In this document: positions 33,684 to 44,471 of the stretch, in pieces
Position numbering within the stretch: the stretch's first letter is position 1
Layout of the letters: the number at the start of each line of letters is the position of its first letter
Position numbers and translations under genes: made by a program
Assembly: GCA_963513935.1 (NCBI GenBank)
Contig: OY740772.1
Coordinates: 103,435,340-103,499,339, forward strand
From: Aphrophora alni
Taxonomy: Eukaryota; Arthropoda; Insecta; Hemiptera; Aphrophoridae
Length of the DNA: 64,000 bases
Direction of reading: 5' to 3'
The notes under the pieces: model-generated
The model's input: the letters and a program-made list of their open reading frames with translations, nothing else
Told to the model about the DNA's origin: nothing
The model's database searches: none

Positions 33684-35831
33684 ATGGAGTCAGAAATTGT
33701 AAATGTTAATAATAGTGAGGAACAGGTAGAGTTAGGAAATCAAAATTCTTTAAATAATATAGAGTCATTAGAATTTACGGGGGATATTTTTGATAATTTA
33801 CAGAAGGAATCGCAAAGTAATGAGCAAACAAATGAACAATTTGCACAAAATTTTTTAGATCAAGAAATAAGTAATAATAGTAATAGTAGACGTTCAAGTA
33901 TGAGTAAAATTAGTAGTTCAGGTTCGGATTTTAATGGGTTTGATAGTGATAGGATTCTAAATAGTAAAGAAAAGTGTGAAGATATGAATAAAAAATTAGT
34001 AGAAACACCAGGGGTAGAAATTGTAGAAGAAAATTCAGATAAGGAATTAAGAGCTGAAGAGGTTAGGGTAGATGAGAGTGTAGAAAATAATGATCAAGGT
34101 ATGAGCATGGAAAAAATATATGAGATGTTAGTAAAAGGATTTCGACAAACTAGTTTAGATATGGATAAAAAATTTGATAAAAATAGCTTAGAATTCAAAC
34201 GAGATAATGATAAGAAATTTGAATGTATAAATAATAGGTTTGATCAAAACAATTTGGAATTAAAAGAAATAAGTAACAAATTTGATCAGAATAAACTAGA
34301 AATTAATGAAAAACTAGAGAATTTTAATATTAAACTTGAACAGAATAATGTTAAACTTGATAAAATAAATAATGACCTGAAACAGAGTAAATTAGAACTA
34401 AGACAAGACAATTTAGATTTAAAAGAAGAAATGTACAAAAATTTTGAAGAAACTAGGGCTGAATTTAAAGAAGGTTATGTAAATGTAGAACAGGGCCTAA
34501 GACAAGAAATTAAGCAAACTAGGTTAGATATAGAAAATAGTTTTGATGAAAAAATTGTTAAAATTGAAATAGATATGTCTGATAAAATATGTAGCATAGT
34601 TAAGGAAATTGATAATGTTAAATCTGAAACGGAAGTAAAGTTGTTAAGTAATCAAATAGAAGCTAAAAATAATCTAAAGGTTGTTGAAAACAAAATTTGT
34701 AAAGAAATTTTAGAGGTTAAGAGTGATGTAAACAATAGAGTAGATAAGTTTGAGATGCAGCTAGGGAAAACAGACGAAAAAATAACCTTGTTAGACTTAG
34801 AAGTAGGAAAACAGAAGAATCTAGAAAAACAAGAAATTTTAGAGTTAAAAAACAATGTAGAGGACCAGATTAATAGTCTAAATTTAAAATTCGAAGGAGA
34901 GTTTATGCAAAAAATAAGGGAGAATTTTGTCGAACAGGGTAGCATAAGTCAGGGTACTTATACAAGTGCGAATATAATTAATGAGACTATAATCCCAGAG
35001 TTTCAAAATGAAAGGTTAGAACCGCACCCGAAGGTGTTTATAGAAGCTATAGAGACATTTAACAAAATAAATGGGGGACAATGGAAGATAAAGCTAGGTT
35101 GTTTAAGGAAATACTTTAAAGGTGAAGCAGAGTTATGGTTTGAAGCACACAAAAATGAGTGGGGTAGTTTTGAAGAGTTTAGGGTAGCATTTCTAGATAG
35201 GTTCTGGTCTGAAGAGAAACAGGAACAACTGAAAACTAAGTTATTGGTAGGAAGCTATTTTAGGGGACCGATAGAAGAAGTATTTAGATATGTGATGAGC
35301 TTATATAATAAGACACAATTTTTAGATCCGCCCATGTCTATGGATACATTTGTAAGACATATAAGTAGGAAAATGCCTGAAAAACTAGAGTTAATGATGT
35401 TAGCAGCTAGACCTAAAAATGTTAATGACCTAGAAAAGTTAATTTTAAGTTGGCAAGAAAGTCAGAAGTTGTTAGGTCCAGATAGGGCAAGACAAGGGGA
35501 AAATAGAATGAATATGGACAGACCCATGTATAAAAATTTTCAACCACAGCAATTAGGACAGGAAGGATTTCGATTTAGGGCACCACCTCATTTTCAAGAG
35601 ACAAGAGGAGAGAATAGATTTAGGGGACCAAATAATTTTACTAGATTTCCACCACCTAATATGCAAAACAACAATAATAGGCCCATGTTAACTAATCAAC
35701 AAAATTTTAATAGGGCAAATGGTAATGGCATGAATCAGGGTTTTAGGCCTAACTTTCAACAAAAAAGATATGATCAGGGAAATAAGGGAAATAATAATAG
35801 ACCACAGGAAAACCAAAATGGACAACAATAA
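33684..35831 (+). CDS. gag: Gag polyprotein of the autonomous element
   Basis: 715 aa from ATG 33684, the first ATG of the long frame, 147 nt after the LTR. Residues 1-130 are acidic and Asn/Ser-rich. About 140-420 is a long charged coiled coil with repeats like FDQNNLELK. About 438-600 is the retrotransposon Gag core (GGQWKIKLGCLRKYFKGEA, LWFEAHK, then FRVAFLDRFW). Residues 600-715 are Asn/Arg/Gln/Gly-rich. No CCHC zinc knuckle is present, so RNA binding probably relies on the basic tail (inference). The coiled-coil N-terminus is much longer than in common Ty3/Gypsy Gags. It forms the virus-like particle and packages the RNA. The stop (35829-35831) overlaps the open pol frame. Confidence 0.92.
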   Translation: MESEIVNVNNSEEQVELGNQNSLNNIESLEFTGDIFDNLQKESQSNEQTNEQFAQNFLDQEISNNSNSRRSSMSKISSSGSDFNGFDSDRILNSKEKCEDMNKKLVETPGVEIVEENSDKELRAEEVRVDESVENNDQGMSMEKIYEMLVKGFRQTSLDMDKKFDKNSLEFKRDNDKKFECINNRFDQNNLELKEISNKFDQNKLEINEKLENFNIKLEQNNVKLDKINNDLKQSKLELRQDNLDLKEEMYKNFEETRAEFKEGYVNVEQGLRQEIKQTRLDIENSFDEKIVKIEIDMSDKICSIVKEIDNVKSETEVKLLSNQIEAKNNLKVVENKICKEILEVKSDVNNRVDKFEMQLGKTDEKITLLDLEVGKQKNLEKQEILELKNNVEDQINSLNLKFEGEFMQKIRENFVEQGSISQGTYTSANIINETIIPEFQNERLEPHPKVFIEAIETFNKINGGQWKIKLGCLRKYFKGEAELWFEAHKNEWGSFEEFRVAFLDRFWSEEKQEQLKTKLLVGSYFRGPIEEVFRYVMSLYNKTQFLDPPMSMDTFVRHISRKMPEKLELMMLAARPKNVNDLEKLILSWQESQKLLGPDRARQGENRMNMDRPMYKNFQPQQLGQEGFRFRAPPHFQETRGENRFRGPNNFTRFPPPNMQNNNNRPMLTNQQNFNRANGNGMNQGFRPNFQQKRYDQGNKGNNNRPQENQNGQQ
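35801..35831 (+). promoter_or_regulatory. gag-pol overlap, presumed -1 frameshift region
   Basis: The pol frame opens right after TAG at 35798-35800 and gag stops at 35829-35831, so the frames overlap by about 28 nt, with pol in -1. Pol has no ATG before its protease, so it needs frameshifting. No perfect XXXYYYZ heptamer is seen; GGAAAAC at 35807 and CCAAAAT at 35813 are the nearest A-rich candidates. Confidence 0.5.
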
Positions 35832-38800
35832 ATAGGGCCCAAGCTTTGTTGTCTAAAAATCAAAATAGGCCTAAAATAGTAAATTCAAAAAATACAATTT
35901 CATCTATAATAACCAAAAATAATAATAACATTGATGTAGACATTAGAGAAGAATTGTTAAATGAAGAAAATTATAATAATGTAAGCATACAGCCTATAAA
36001 AGGAGAATTAATAGAAGTTGATGTGAAAATTAATAAAGAAGAATTTAAATGTTTAATAGACACAGGTTCAGAAATTACTGTTATGAATGAAGAAATTTAT
36101 AAGAAACTAATTGCTAATAATGATAAAATTTTGGAATTACCAGTATGTAACTTAACAATTGTAGGAGTAACAGGTGTGCGTAGCAAGAGGATTACAAAAC
36201 AAGCTTTTATAGATGTAGAAATTGGAAAAGATGTAGTTGCAGTAAATTTTTTAATTGTTAGAGGTCTGAATATTGAAATGATTATAGGATGTGATTTTTT
36301 AAAACAAAAGAAAGCTCAAATTGATTTTGATGAAGAAAAGATTAAATTTAATGTGGAGGATAAAATAATTCAAACAAAGTTTAGAAAACAAATTTTGCAA
36401 GTAGAATGTTATAAATTAAAATTGTGTAGGACTAAAGCAGAAATAAATTGTTATGATGAGACAGATTTTGACTATGAAGAATTGCAAATTAATGATGTAG
36501 CTACAAACTTTTTTCAAGATTTTGATTCAAAATATTATGAAAATAACTATGAAGATGTAGAATGGACACAAATTGTAGAGAAAATTTTAGAAGAAAGTAA
36601 CTTAAATTTAGATAGTGAAAAACAAGAATTAAAAACTGTATTAAATGATTTTAAAGAAGTATTTTCGGATCAGCCAGGAAAAATGTTAAATTATAAAGCT
36701 AAACTAAATGTAAAGGAAGATAGTAAATTTATAAATAAATCTTATGCAATACCACATTCAAAAAAGGAAGCTGTAGCTAAGGAAATTCAAAAAATGATTG
36801 ACAATGATATAATAGAAGATTCAAATAGCCCATTTTCGAACCCATTAGTATGTGTAATTAAGAAAGATTCGTCCATAAGACTATGTTTAGATGCTAGGCA
36901 AGCAAATCAAATAATAATACCAGATCGAGAAGCACCTGAACAGATAGATGATATATTGCAAAGGTTTGAAGGAGTTAAATATATTTCTAGTATAGATTTG
37001 GTTAGTGGATTTTGGCAGATAGAATTAGATGAACAATCTAGACAATATGTTGCTTTTGTATTCAATGGTAGAAATTTACAGTTCAAAAGACTCCCTTTTG
37101 GTTTAAATGTTAGTACTTCATTATTTAAAAAAGGATTAAGTATGGTATTAGGGCCTGAAGTTTTGGAATTCACAACAGTTTATGTAGATGATGTATGCAT
37201 AGCATCAAAATCGTTTGAAGAGCATATGAGACATTTGCGAAAGTTATTTGAAAGACTTAGAACATATAATGTAACTATTAAAATAAAAAAGTCTGTTTTT
37301 TGCAAAAAAGGTATAAAGTTTTTAGGATACAATATATCAGATATAGGAATAGAGCCAGACCAAGAAAAAATTAAAATAATACAAGATTTTCCCACACCAA
37401 AAACTATCAAACAATTACAAAGTTTTTTAGGCTTATGTAATTATTACAGGAAGTTTCAACAAAATTATGCAGAGTTAACTAGTAAATTCACACATCTTTT
37501 AGGAAATAATAACAAAATTTGGAATTGGACAGAGGAAGACAGAAATACATTTGAAAAAATAAAACAGGTTTTCTTAGAAACGATAATTTTACAACACCCT
37601 AATTTCCAAGAGCCCTTCTATTTAAACACAGATGCTTCGGATAAAGCTTTAGCAGCCGTATTGTATCAAGTGGACGTAAACAATGAACATCTGGTCATTG
37701 CGTTCGCAAGCAGAACTTTACAAAATAGTGAGGTTAATTACACGGTCACAGAGAAAGAATTATTGAGTATAGTCTTTGCATGTAAAAAGTTTAGAAATTA
37801 TGTGTTAGGAAATAAAACGACTATACGTTCTGACCACAAAGCTTTGACCTTTTTAAAGAACTGTAAATTAACACATGGTAGACTTCTGAGATGGATATTG
37901 TTTTTACAGGAGTATAACTTAGAAATTGAGTATTGTCCAGGGAAGGAAAATATTGTAGCAGATGTTATTTCGCGAACGGATCACAATGAAGTCATCAAGA
38001 CAGGCGATGAACATTTAATTAAAATTTTTCAGACACAAATTGATAAAAATTTAGCAAAACAAGATAGAATTCTAAGAAGTGCCTTTAAACGTTTAAATTT
38101 AGAACAAAGTCAAGATGAATATTGTATAAGAATTATTAAATTATTGGAAGACCGATCTGTTAAATTTAATAAGTTAAGAGAATGTTATGTTATCTATAAT
38201 GGTGTTTTATTTAAAAAGTCAAAGAAAAATGGAATTCACAAAATTTGTTTAACAAAATCTTTAATAGAAATTGTAATTAATGATTGTCATGAAAGATACG
38301 GACATATTGGTGCGGGAAAGTGTTATAAAATATTAAAAGGACTATACGAATTCCCAAATTTAGAAAAACAAATAAAATTACAAATTAGGCCATGCGATTT
38401 ATGTCAAAAAACTAAAGTATCAAATATAAAAAATGAAGGATTAATGGTGAACATCTTACCCGAAAATGTGTTAGATTTGGTAGCAGTGGATTTATTTGGA
38501 GAATTACCGACTGGAAGTGGTGGGGTTAAATATATATTTGTAGTACTGGATGTTTTTTCGAAATTTGTAAAATTATACACTATAAAGAGGGCAATTGGGA
38601 CAGTTTTAGCAAATAAAATAATCAATGAATATGTAAAGGAAATAGGGAAACCAAAAATAATTCTAAGTGACCACGGTAGTCAGTTTCAATCAAGAATTTG
38701 GAAAGAAAAATTAATAAATAATAATATTCAAGTTAGACACACATCAGTATATCATCCTCAGTCGAATCCCAGTGAGCGTTGCATGAGAGAACTAGGTCGA

Positions 38801-39286
38801 ATGTTTAGGACTTATGTATACAATAAACACACAAAATGGCCGCTTTATGTAAAATTTATAGAAAATTGTATGAATCAATCCATACACGAATCCATCAATG
38901 ATAGTCCGTATGAAATTATGTTTAAAAAGGAGTGTCCGCGCATTTATAACCAACTATGCAAATTTCCTCCGGGAAAAATAATAGATTTTGAAGAAAAAAT
39001 AGTTTTAGCGAGAAGACGTTTGAAGTTAAAAGCAAATCAGCGGAAAAAATATCATGATAAAAAACTAAAACCAACAAAATTTGAGGTAGGAGATTTAGTT
39101 TTGGTTAAAAATCACTATCTGTCATCAAATTTGAGGAGAGAAATAAAGAAATTTTTCTTATTGTATCAAGGTCCGTTTAAAGTTTTGAAAATTAAATTAG
39201 AAAATGCATATGTAATTAGTACAATAGACTCTGAAGTAATTAAAGGGACATACAATGTCACTCAATTAAGGAAATATATTTCATAA
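35801..39286 (+). CDS. pol: Pol polyprotein (protease, RT, RNase H, integrase)
   Basis: Open from 35801 to TAA 39284-39286. Counting residues from 35846: aspartic protease with CLIDTGS (72-74 = DTG) and IIGCDFL at 146-152. RT with SSIDLVSGFWQI (Asp384), LPFGL and YVDD (446-449). RNase H with NTDASD (Asp596), TEKELL and SDHKAL. Integrase zinc finger His815, His820, Cys850, Cys853; catalytic Asp882 (VAVDLFG), Asp942 (LSDHGSQF), Glu977 (NPSER), that is D,D-34-E. A GPF motif near 1109 marks a GPY/F module. No chromodomain or env follows. It processes Gag-Pol, copies RNA to DNA and integrates it. All key residues are present with no stops, so it looks functional. Confidence 0.95.
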   Translation, partial: TTGKPKWTTINRAQALLSKNQNRPKIVNSKNTISSIITKNNNNIDVDIREELLNEENYNNVSIQPIKGELIEVDVKINKEEFKCLIDTGSEITVMNEEIYKKLIANNDKILELPVCNLTIVGVTGVRSKRITKQAFIDVEIGKDVVAVNFLIVRGLNIEMIIGCDFLKQKKAQIDFDEEKIKFNVEDKIIQTKFRKQILQVECYKLKLCRTKAEINCYDETDFDYEELQINDVATNFFQDFDSKYYENNYEDVEWTQIVEKILEESNLNLDSEKQELKTVLNDFKEVFSDQPGKMLNYKAKLNVKEDSKFINKSYAIPHSKKEAVAKEIQKMIDNDIIEDSNSPFSNPLVCVIKKDSSIRLCLDARQANQIIIPDREAPEQIDDILQRFEGVKYISSIDLVSGFWQIELDEQSRQYVAFVFNGRNLQFKRLPFGLNVSTSLFKKGLSMVLGPEVLEFTTVYVDDVCIASKSFEEHMRHLRKLFERLRTYNVTIKIKKSVFCKKGIKFLGYNISDIGIEPDQEKIKIIQDFPTPKTIKQLQSFLGLCNYYRKFQQNYAELTSKFTHLLGNNNKIWNWTEEDRNTFEKIKQVFLETIILQHPNFQEPFYLNTDASDKALAAVLYQVDVNNEHLVIAFASRTLQNSEVNYTVTEKELLSIVFACKKFRNYVLGNKTTIRSDHKALTFLKNCKLTHGRLLRWILFLQEYNLEIEYCPGKENIVADVISRTDHNEVIKTGDEHLIKIFQTQIDKNLAKQDRILRSAFKRLNLEQSQDEYCIRIIKLLEDRSVKFNKLRECYVIYNGVLFKKSKKNGIHKICLTKSLIEIVINDCHERYGHIGAGKCYKILKGLYEFPNLEKQIKLQIRPCDLCQKTKVSNIKNEGLMVNILPENVLDLVAVDLFGELPTGSGGVKYIFVVLDVFSKFVKLYTIKRAIGTVLANKIINEYVKEIGKPKIILSDHGSQFQSRIWKEKLINNNIQVRHTSVYHPQSNPSERCMRELGRMFRTYVYNKHTKWPLYVKFIENCMNQSIHESINDSPYEIMFKKECPRIYNQLCKFPPGKIIDFEEKIVLARRRLKLKANQRKKYHDKKLKPTKFEVGDLVLVKNHYLSSNLRREIKKFFLLYQGPFKVLKIKLENAYVISTIDSEVIKGTYNVTQLRKYIS

Positions 39287-42200
39287 ATAATTAAAGAATT
39301 GATAATAATAAATTTTAACGTTAAATAAATAAATTGATTAGAAAACAGAACACTTTAAAAAATAAATTGTGTAATATAAGAAAACTTTTAAGGCAAACTA
39401 GAATATTTGAAAATGTTAGGAGAGGATCATTGGAGCTGCAAGATTGTTAGTAAATAACTCTGTATGTTTATGAAAGGAATAAATATTGATTTTACGTGTT
39501 AAGATAAAGCAGATTAGTTCGAAGCGAGGATTTAGAGTAACGTTGAAGAAATAGCATTCAATATTAAATAGGTGGATTCAATAAAATATTCAATAATGAC
39601 GAGAGAAATAGAATCTAGTTGGAGCTAAAAGGTTCACTTCTTATCAGTAGACAGATATATTGCTTCATACAGCTAGGGGAGATTGTTTATTCCTTAGTCA
39701 GGTATAAATTCCTATGCATGACATTGAGACGAAATATAGGGTGTTACCAAAATGCTGTCTAGGAAAATAAAAAACCTTTGACGTATAATTCTAATTTAAC
39801 TTGCGTTTTCGAATAAAATTTACTTAAATAAAGGATAATTGGCTTTAAATTTAGTAAACAAGAACAAAAGTAGATTACTTAAATAACTTTAATAGTATTG
39901 AAGGTAAAATTTCTAAGTAAAAAAAACTTAGAATAAATTAAAAAAAAAAAATAAAATTTTCTTTTTGAATTTGAACAATAACATCTAGAAAGGATTACCT
40001 AAACAGAAAATCGACGATGCTAGTAATAAGCTTGGTAAAATAAACATTATTTCAACTTCGGATGAAACGATTTTAATGAAATTTTTTTATGAATTTTAAA
40101 ATTTTCTTCGTGTAGATGCATTTAAGGAGTACATGAACATTTTTGGGAGGAGGTAGGCGTTTGTGTAGTTAATATAGAATGTTTTATTCGTAAGAATAAG
40201 GCATTCTGAGACTGCATAAGAGGGCGTGTTGTGAAATAGGGATGTGTTTTGGGTTTTATCTTGAATCAAGTAGGGATATTGCATTCAACCACTGCACATT
40301 TCAACGTCACAACATGTTACTCTGTGTAAGAGTCTAAAGAGCAATTAGAAGTATGCACGGTATAAAGTAGACGGTTAGAAGAACCTATGTAGGAGAGGTT
40401 AGGAAGAAAAATGCATAAATAAGTGTGACATTATTACATAAAAAAAACTTCATGTAATAAATTTTAGACAGATGTTGATTGAAAACAAATTGTAGGATAT
40501 ATAGAAGTGATCGATCTGTATATGTAAGAATAAACCGGACGTGACAAAAGGAGAGTTTTTATGAAATGAAACGAAAAGTTTTATAAAACTGTAAAAATGT
40601 TGATTAACTGATTAGAGTAGGTAATTAGATGTTAAATTGTAAAATGATAAGTTGTATGTTTTGATGTTTTAAATATTAAGAATTATTTAATAATAAAATG
40701 ATAAAAAATTGTTAGTTTTAAGTGATTTGTGGTTTGAAAATATGAAGAATAGTTATTTAAAGTTTGAGAATCTATGTAAGTTTTGCCAAGACAGATAATA
40801 ATAAAGTTTTTAAGTTTTTTTGATGTTAAATGATGAGTAAAGGAGGTTAAGTTTTTGTTTTTTAAAGGAAGGAATAATAAATTAATAATGATAAAGAGAT
40901 TTTGATGAAATTTATAAATGAAATAAATAATTAACGTTTTTTAATAAATAAGGTTTGAATTTAAAACAATAGATGATTGTGAGAAGTTATTTGATAAAGG
41001 TGTCTAAAGATTTTGATGAAATAAGGTGTTAGCTGGGAAAGCAATGATAATTTTTTTATTTTTTGAAGTTTTTGTATACAAGTAATAGATGATTAAGAAG
41101 ATTTTAATAAGAAGTAGTTTAAATGAGAGATTTTTGAGTTTTATATGAAGATGATGACTTTACAGAATTGTTGAGTAAAGTGGTATTTAAAATGAAGTTG
41201 TTCTGTTAAGAAACTTTTATAAAAAAGGTAGTTAGGTTGCATTAATGGTAAATTTTTAGTTTTTAAGAGGTTTTTTGAGTACTGCGATGAAATAAAAGAA
41301 ATATACGACGATTTTAATGAAATAAAGGAAATATGCGACGATTTTAATGAAACAAGAGGAGATTTAAGGAATTCTACGAAATACGGCGATTATTATGATT
41401 TTTAAAGGAAGCTACGTTGAAATAAGGAGATTATTTATGAAAGAATATAGGTAAATAATAAGGAGTTTTTTATTATGAAGAATTTGTTTGGGGATTAATG
41501 CAACTTGAATTATTAAAATATGAAAGATAAGATGGAAATAATTTTAAGATAGGATACTGAGAGACAATACAATTGTAAAGAGGTAATTTTTAAATAAATA
41601 GATGAGTTTTGTAAGTAATTATATTTTTTTTTGATAATAATGATGTTATATTTTGAATTTTAGTTGAAGAAAAGAGAAGTTTGTAATTATAAAATCAGTA
41701 GTTAACATGTTATTCCAGCAAGACAAAGGAGAATTGAGATTTTAAGTAAGAATAAATAGTTATTGGGTTTAAATTAAAATGAGTAATAATATAAGATGAA
41801 TTGAAAAGTTTTAAAGTGAATTGAAGTAATGTTGAGTAATAAGTAAATAATTTTCGTAAAAATGTTAATTAAAAATGAGAGGTTTTAAATTGTAATTGTG
41901 TTTAATTAAAAAATGATTCAGATGAATATCTAGAGTCAAAGGTAGATTTTCAAAGGATGTAGAAATGTCGTCTTGGCAAAGAGGATGAGACAAGAAAAAG
42001 TATATAGACGGCTGTCTGGGAGATAAGCTTTGAGTGACGGGATCCTGTCAACAAAAAAAAAAAAAAAATGTTGATGGAAAGTTTCAGCCAACAAGGTTGG
42101 AAAGGAAACTGATGATGGGTGTTATTGTATAAATAGAGATAAGACTTAGCACTAATTGATTCGTATTATTTTTTACAAATGAGTTATGATGACTCAAACA

Positions 42201-42433
42201 AATTGAGATAGTAAAATAGGATTTTTAATAAATAGATTTTTTAATTTTTTATGTAAAAAGAGAATCTTTCTTAAATTAAGTATACTAGGGATACTTATTT
42301 TCTTTCATGAGGTCCTTAGCTTCTGAAATGAAATGTCTTGAACATCCATTAATATTTTTTTCGATTTGAAATATATATATATAAAAGCTTTGTATTCCAA
42401 TACCTGTATTGAAATACAAACCTTGTGGGGTTT
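39287..42433 (+). other. 3.1-kb non-coding tail of the autonomous element
   Basis: No ORF above background. From about 39415 onward it matches 10093-13147 of the non-autonomous element. It includes repeated ATGCGACGATTTTAATGAAA-type units at about 41280-41355. A lost env region or a cis-acting RNA region are both possible. Confidence 0.75.
42389..42420 (+). repeat. Hairpin next to the 3' LTR (autonomous element)
   Basis: TTTGTATTCCAATAC / GTATTGAAATACAAA, 14 of 15 paired, 2-nt loop. The 13 bases from here to the LTR (CCTTGTGGGGTTT) have only a four-G run in place of a normal polypurine tract. Confidence 0.7.
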
Positions 42434-44044
42434 TGTGACAATGTGAAAAGTTAGATTTTAAAATAGACTCATTTAAAAGACGCGGTTAAGCCAAAGAGAT
42501 AAGAGATTCAAATAATAAATTAAATGTAGTAACTTCATTAATAAAAGAAAAATGGATTTTCAAGACAACAATATGAATTATTATGTTTAATTTTAATGTA
42601 ATTTAGTTTGTTTGTTATAAAATGTAATTTATTTGTATTTTACGGCAGTGCGGTAAAATGTTGAACAGTAACCGGAAGGAACGCTTTTCGGAAGTGAGAA
42701 TTTGCCTCATGGTAACAGCAGTCTAAGTCCAGCGTTAGGAGTGACAGGTTGTTTCAAAAGGAGTCTCAGTTCAGTGATTGAAGGGTTCAGACGTATTTCG
42801 ACGTTTGTGCGTTATCAAATAGAACAATAAAAAAACCGATAGAATGTAAGATTTTATAATTTAGAAGGGACAATAGAGTTGATATTGACATAAGGTATAG
42901 ACAGTGAAAAATGAGTGTACAAAGAATTGTTAGAGACTGACTTTACGAGAGACTTTGTTATATAGTAGAATGAATTACCATGCGGTTTTTCTTTGCAATG
43001 GCTTCCATGAGTCAAAGGTTTGAGTTTTGAATATTTTCTGGACAATAGGACTATAAACCCATATTCAAAGTATTGAACGTGATTGTTATAAATAGTGAAC
43101 TTTTAAACCAATGTATAAACTTGTAGAATGAGACATGAACGTTCAGTGTTTCAGTGTTAATGCTGAGTTGATAATATTTATAGACAAGACTGTTATTTGT
43201 GAGAAATATTAAAAGAAATTTTAATTTAAATGAATATTAATTTTCATTTTAATAAATAGAAAATAAATATGAATTCTATAAAACAAAGGGAGAAACGATT
43301 CGAGGATGTCATCATAAGGGAGAGAGCATTTCCACGAGGCGGGATCATGGTGTCTTGGACAATAGGAGAAGTCAACCACGGATTCAAAGTGTTTTCAACG
43401 AAACAATAACGTGTTTGGTATCCACGTTTCAGAAACTCTTATTTTTAAACTATGTATGAATTTGATAGAATTTGTGTTGTTTAATATTAGATATAAAATA
43501 TATAGATGATTAGAATTTTAATAAAAAAGGTAAATCCTTAAACTTAAAACTTTATGAAGAAAACAAATTATAAATTTTCTGATATTCAGTAAAACAATAT
43601 AACTTGCATTAATTTAAAAGGATGCAATTCTTATTTCAATTAAATTCATTTTTTTTGTATGTTGCAACAAGTAAGATAACGTCAGTAAATAAACTTTATT
43701 CAGATCTTTTTCTTATCAATATCATTTTAATAGGAGTAATTTGATAGGATGTGTTAGTGTAAGATGTTGAATATGACTATTCAAACTTTATATCTGTCTA
43801 ATAGTTTAATAAATCTTTATGTTAACATTTCAGAGACAAGTGTTTTCATTAAATACCAAATATCACTGTAAGTACACTGTGAAAAGAACTTACGACCCCA
43901 GATATTTTTTCTTTCTTTTAAATATTTAAATTCATTCTTTTTTCAAAATTGGTATGCTAAAGCAAACCTGGCGCCCTATAGTCGAGCAAATTAACAAATT
44001 AATAAATAAAATAAATAACTTCACCTCTTTTTTGAATTATTACA
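42434..44044 (+). repeat. 3' LTR of the autonomous element
   Basis: 1611 bp, same ends and no difference seen from the 5' LTR. Followed by the target duplication AGGT. Confidence 0.96.
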
Positions 44045-44220
44045 AGGTTTAACCGTGCTTCACAATTTGTAAATGCTTAGGAAATTTCATAAAAGATTTT
44101 TAATGTATAATCGAAATCTAGTACCTACGATCTTTAGTAAAAATAATTTGTTATAAGGTTTACTTCTGTTAAAATCTTTGTTATTATTTGTGTTTATATA
44201 TTTTTTTCTAGAGCATTTAT

Positions 44221-44388
44221 AAACCAACTACATTCATCTATAAACCAACTATATTCATCTATAAACCAACTTTATTCATCTATAAACCAACTTTATTCAT
44301 CTATAAACCAACTATATTCATCTATAAACCAACTATATTCATCTATAAACCATCTCTACCCATCTTTAAACCAATTCTACACATCTCA
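44221..44388 (+). repeat. 21-bp tandem repeat, eight units, open as a heptapeptide
   Basis: Units AAACCAACTATATTCATCTAT with few changes at 44221, 44242, 44263, 44284, 44305, 44326, 44347 and 44368. Because 21 is divisible by three, two frames are open across the array (KPTIFIY or INQLYSS). The array follows TTTTTTTCTAG (acceptor-like) and is followed at 44433 by a GTATGT donor-like site, but both open frames hit a stop before that donor. Confidence 0.88.
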
Positions 44389-44471
44389 TCACCAGCATCG
44401 ATTGCAGTCAGCGTCTTTGTCTCATAAATGAGGTATGTTTGACTTCCACTATTCAGCTGTTTTTCTAGATA

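Larger units (their letters stand above)
31926..44044 (+). mobile_element. Autonomous Ty3/Gypsy-type LTR retrotransposon, 12,119 bp, intact
   Basis: Two 1611-bp LTRs with TG...CA ends and a 4-bp target duplication AGGT (31922-31925 and 44045-44048). Internal order: leader, gag, pol in the -1 frame, about 3.1-kb non-coding tail, 3' LTR. Pol order protease-RT-RNase H-integrase is the Ty3/Gypsy order. No envelope gene and no chromodomain; the integrase ends in a GPY/F-like module. I saw no difference between the LTRs, and both ORFs are uninterrupted, so the insertion is very recent and potentially competent. It is the likely enzyme source for the related element at 8481-17040. Confidence 0.97.

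Noticed and set aside
34652..34945. Minus-strand frames inside gag and pol (also near 36907, 37180 and 38404)
   Set aside because: Shadows of strong plus-strand coding sequence.
39287..42433. Envelope gene downstream of pol
   Set aside because: No open frame, signal peptide or membrane segment; stops are frequent in all frames.
44221..44388. CRISPR-like array
   Set aside because: Units are contiguous 21-bp repeats without spacers in a eukaryotic context; it is a simple tandem repeat.
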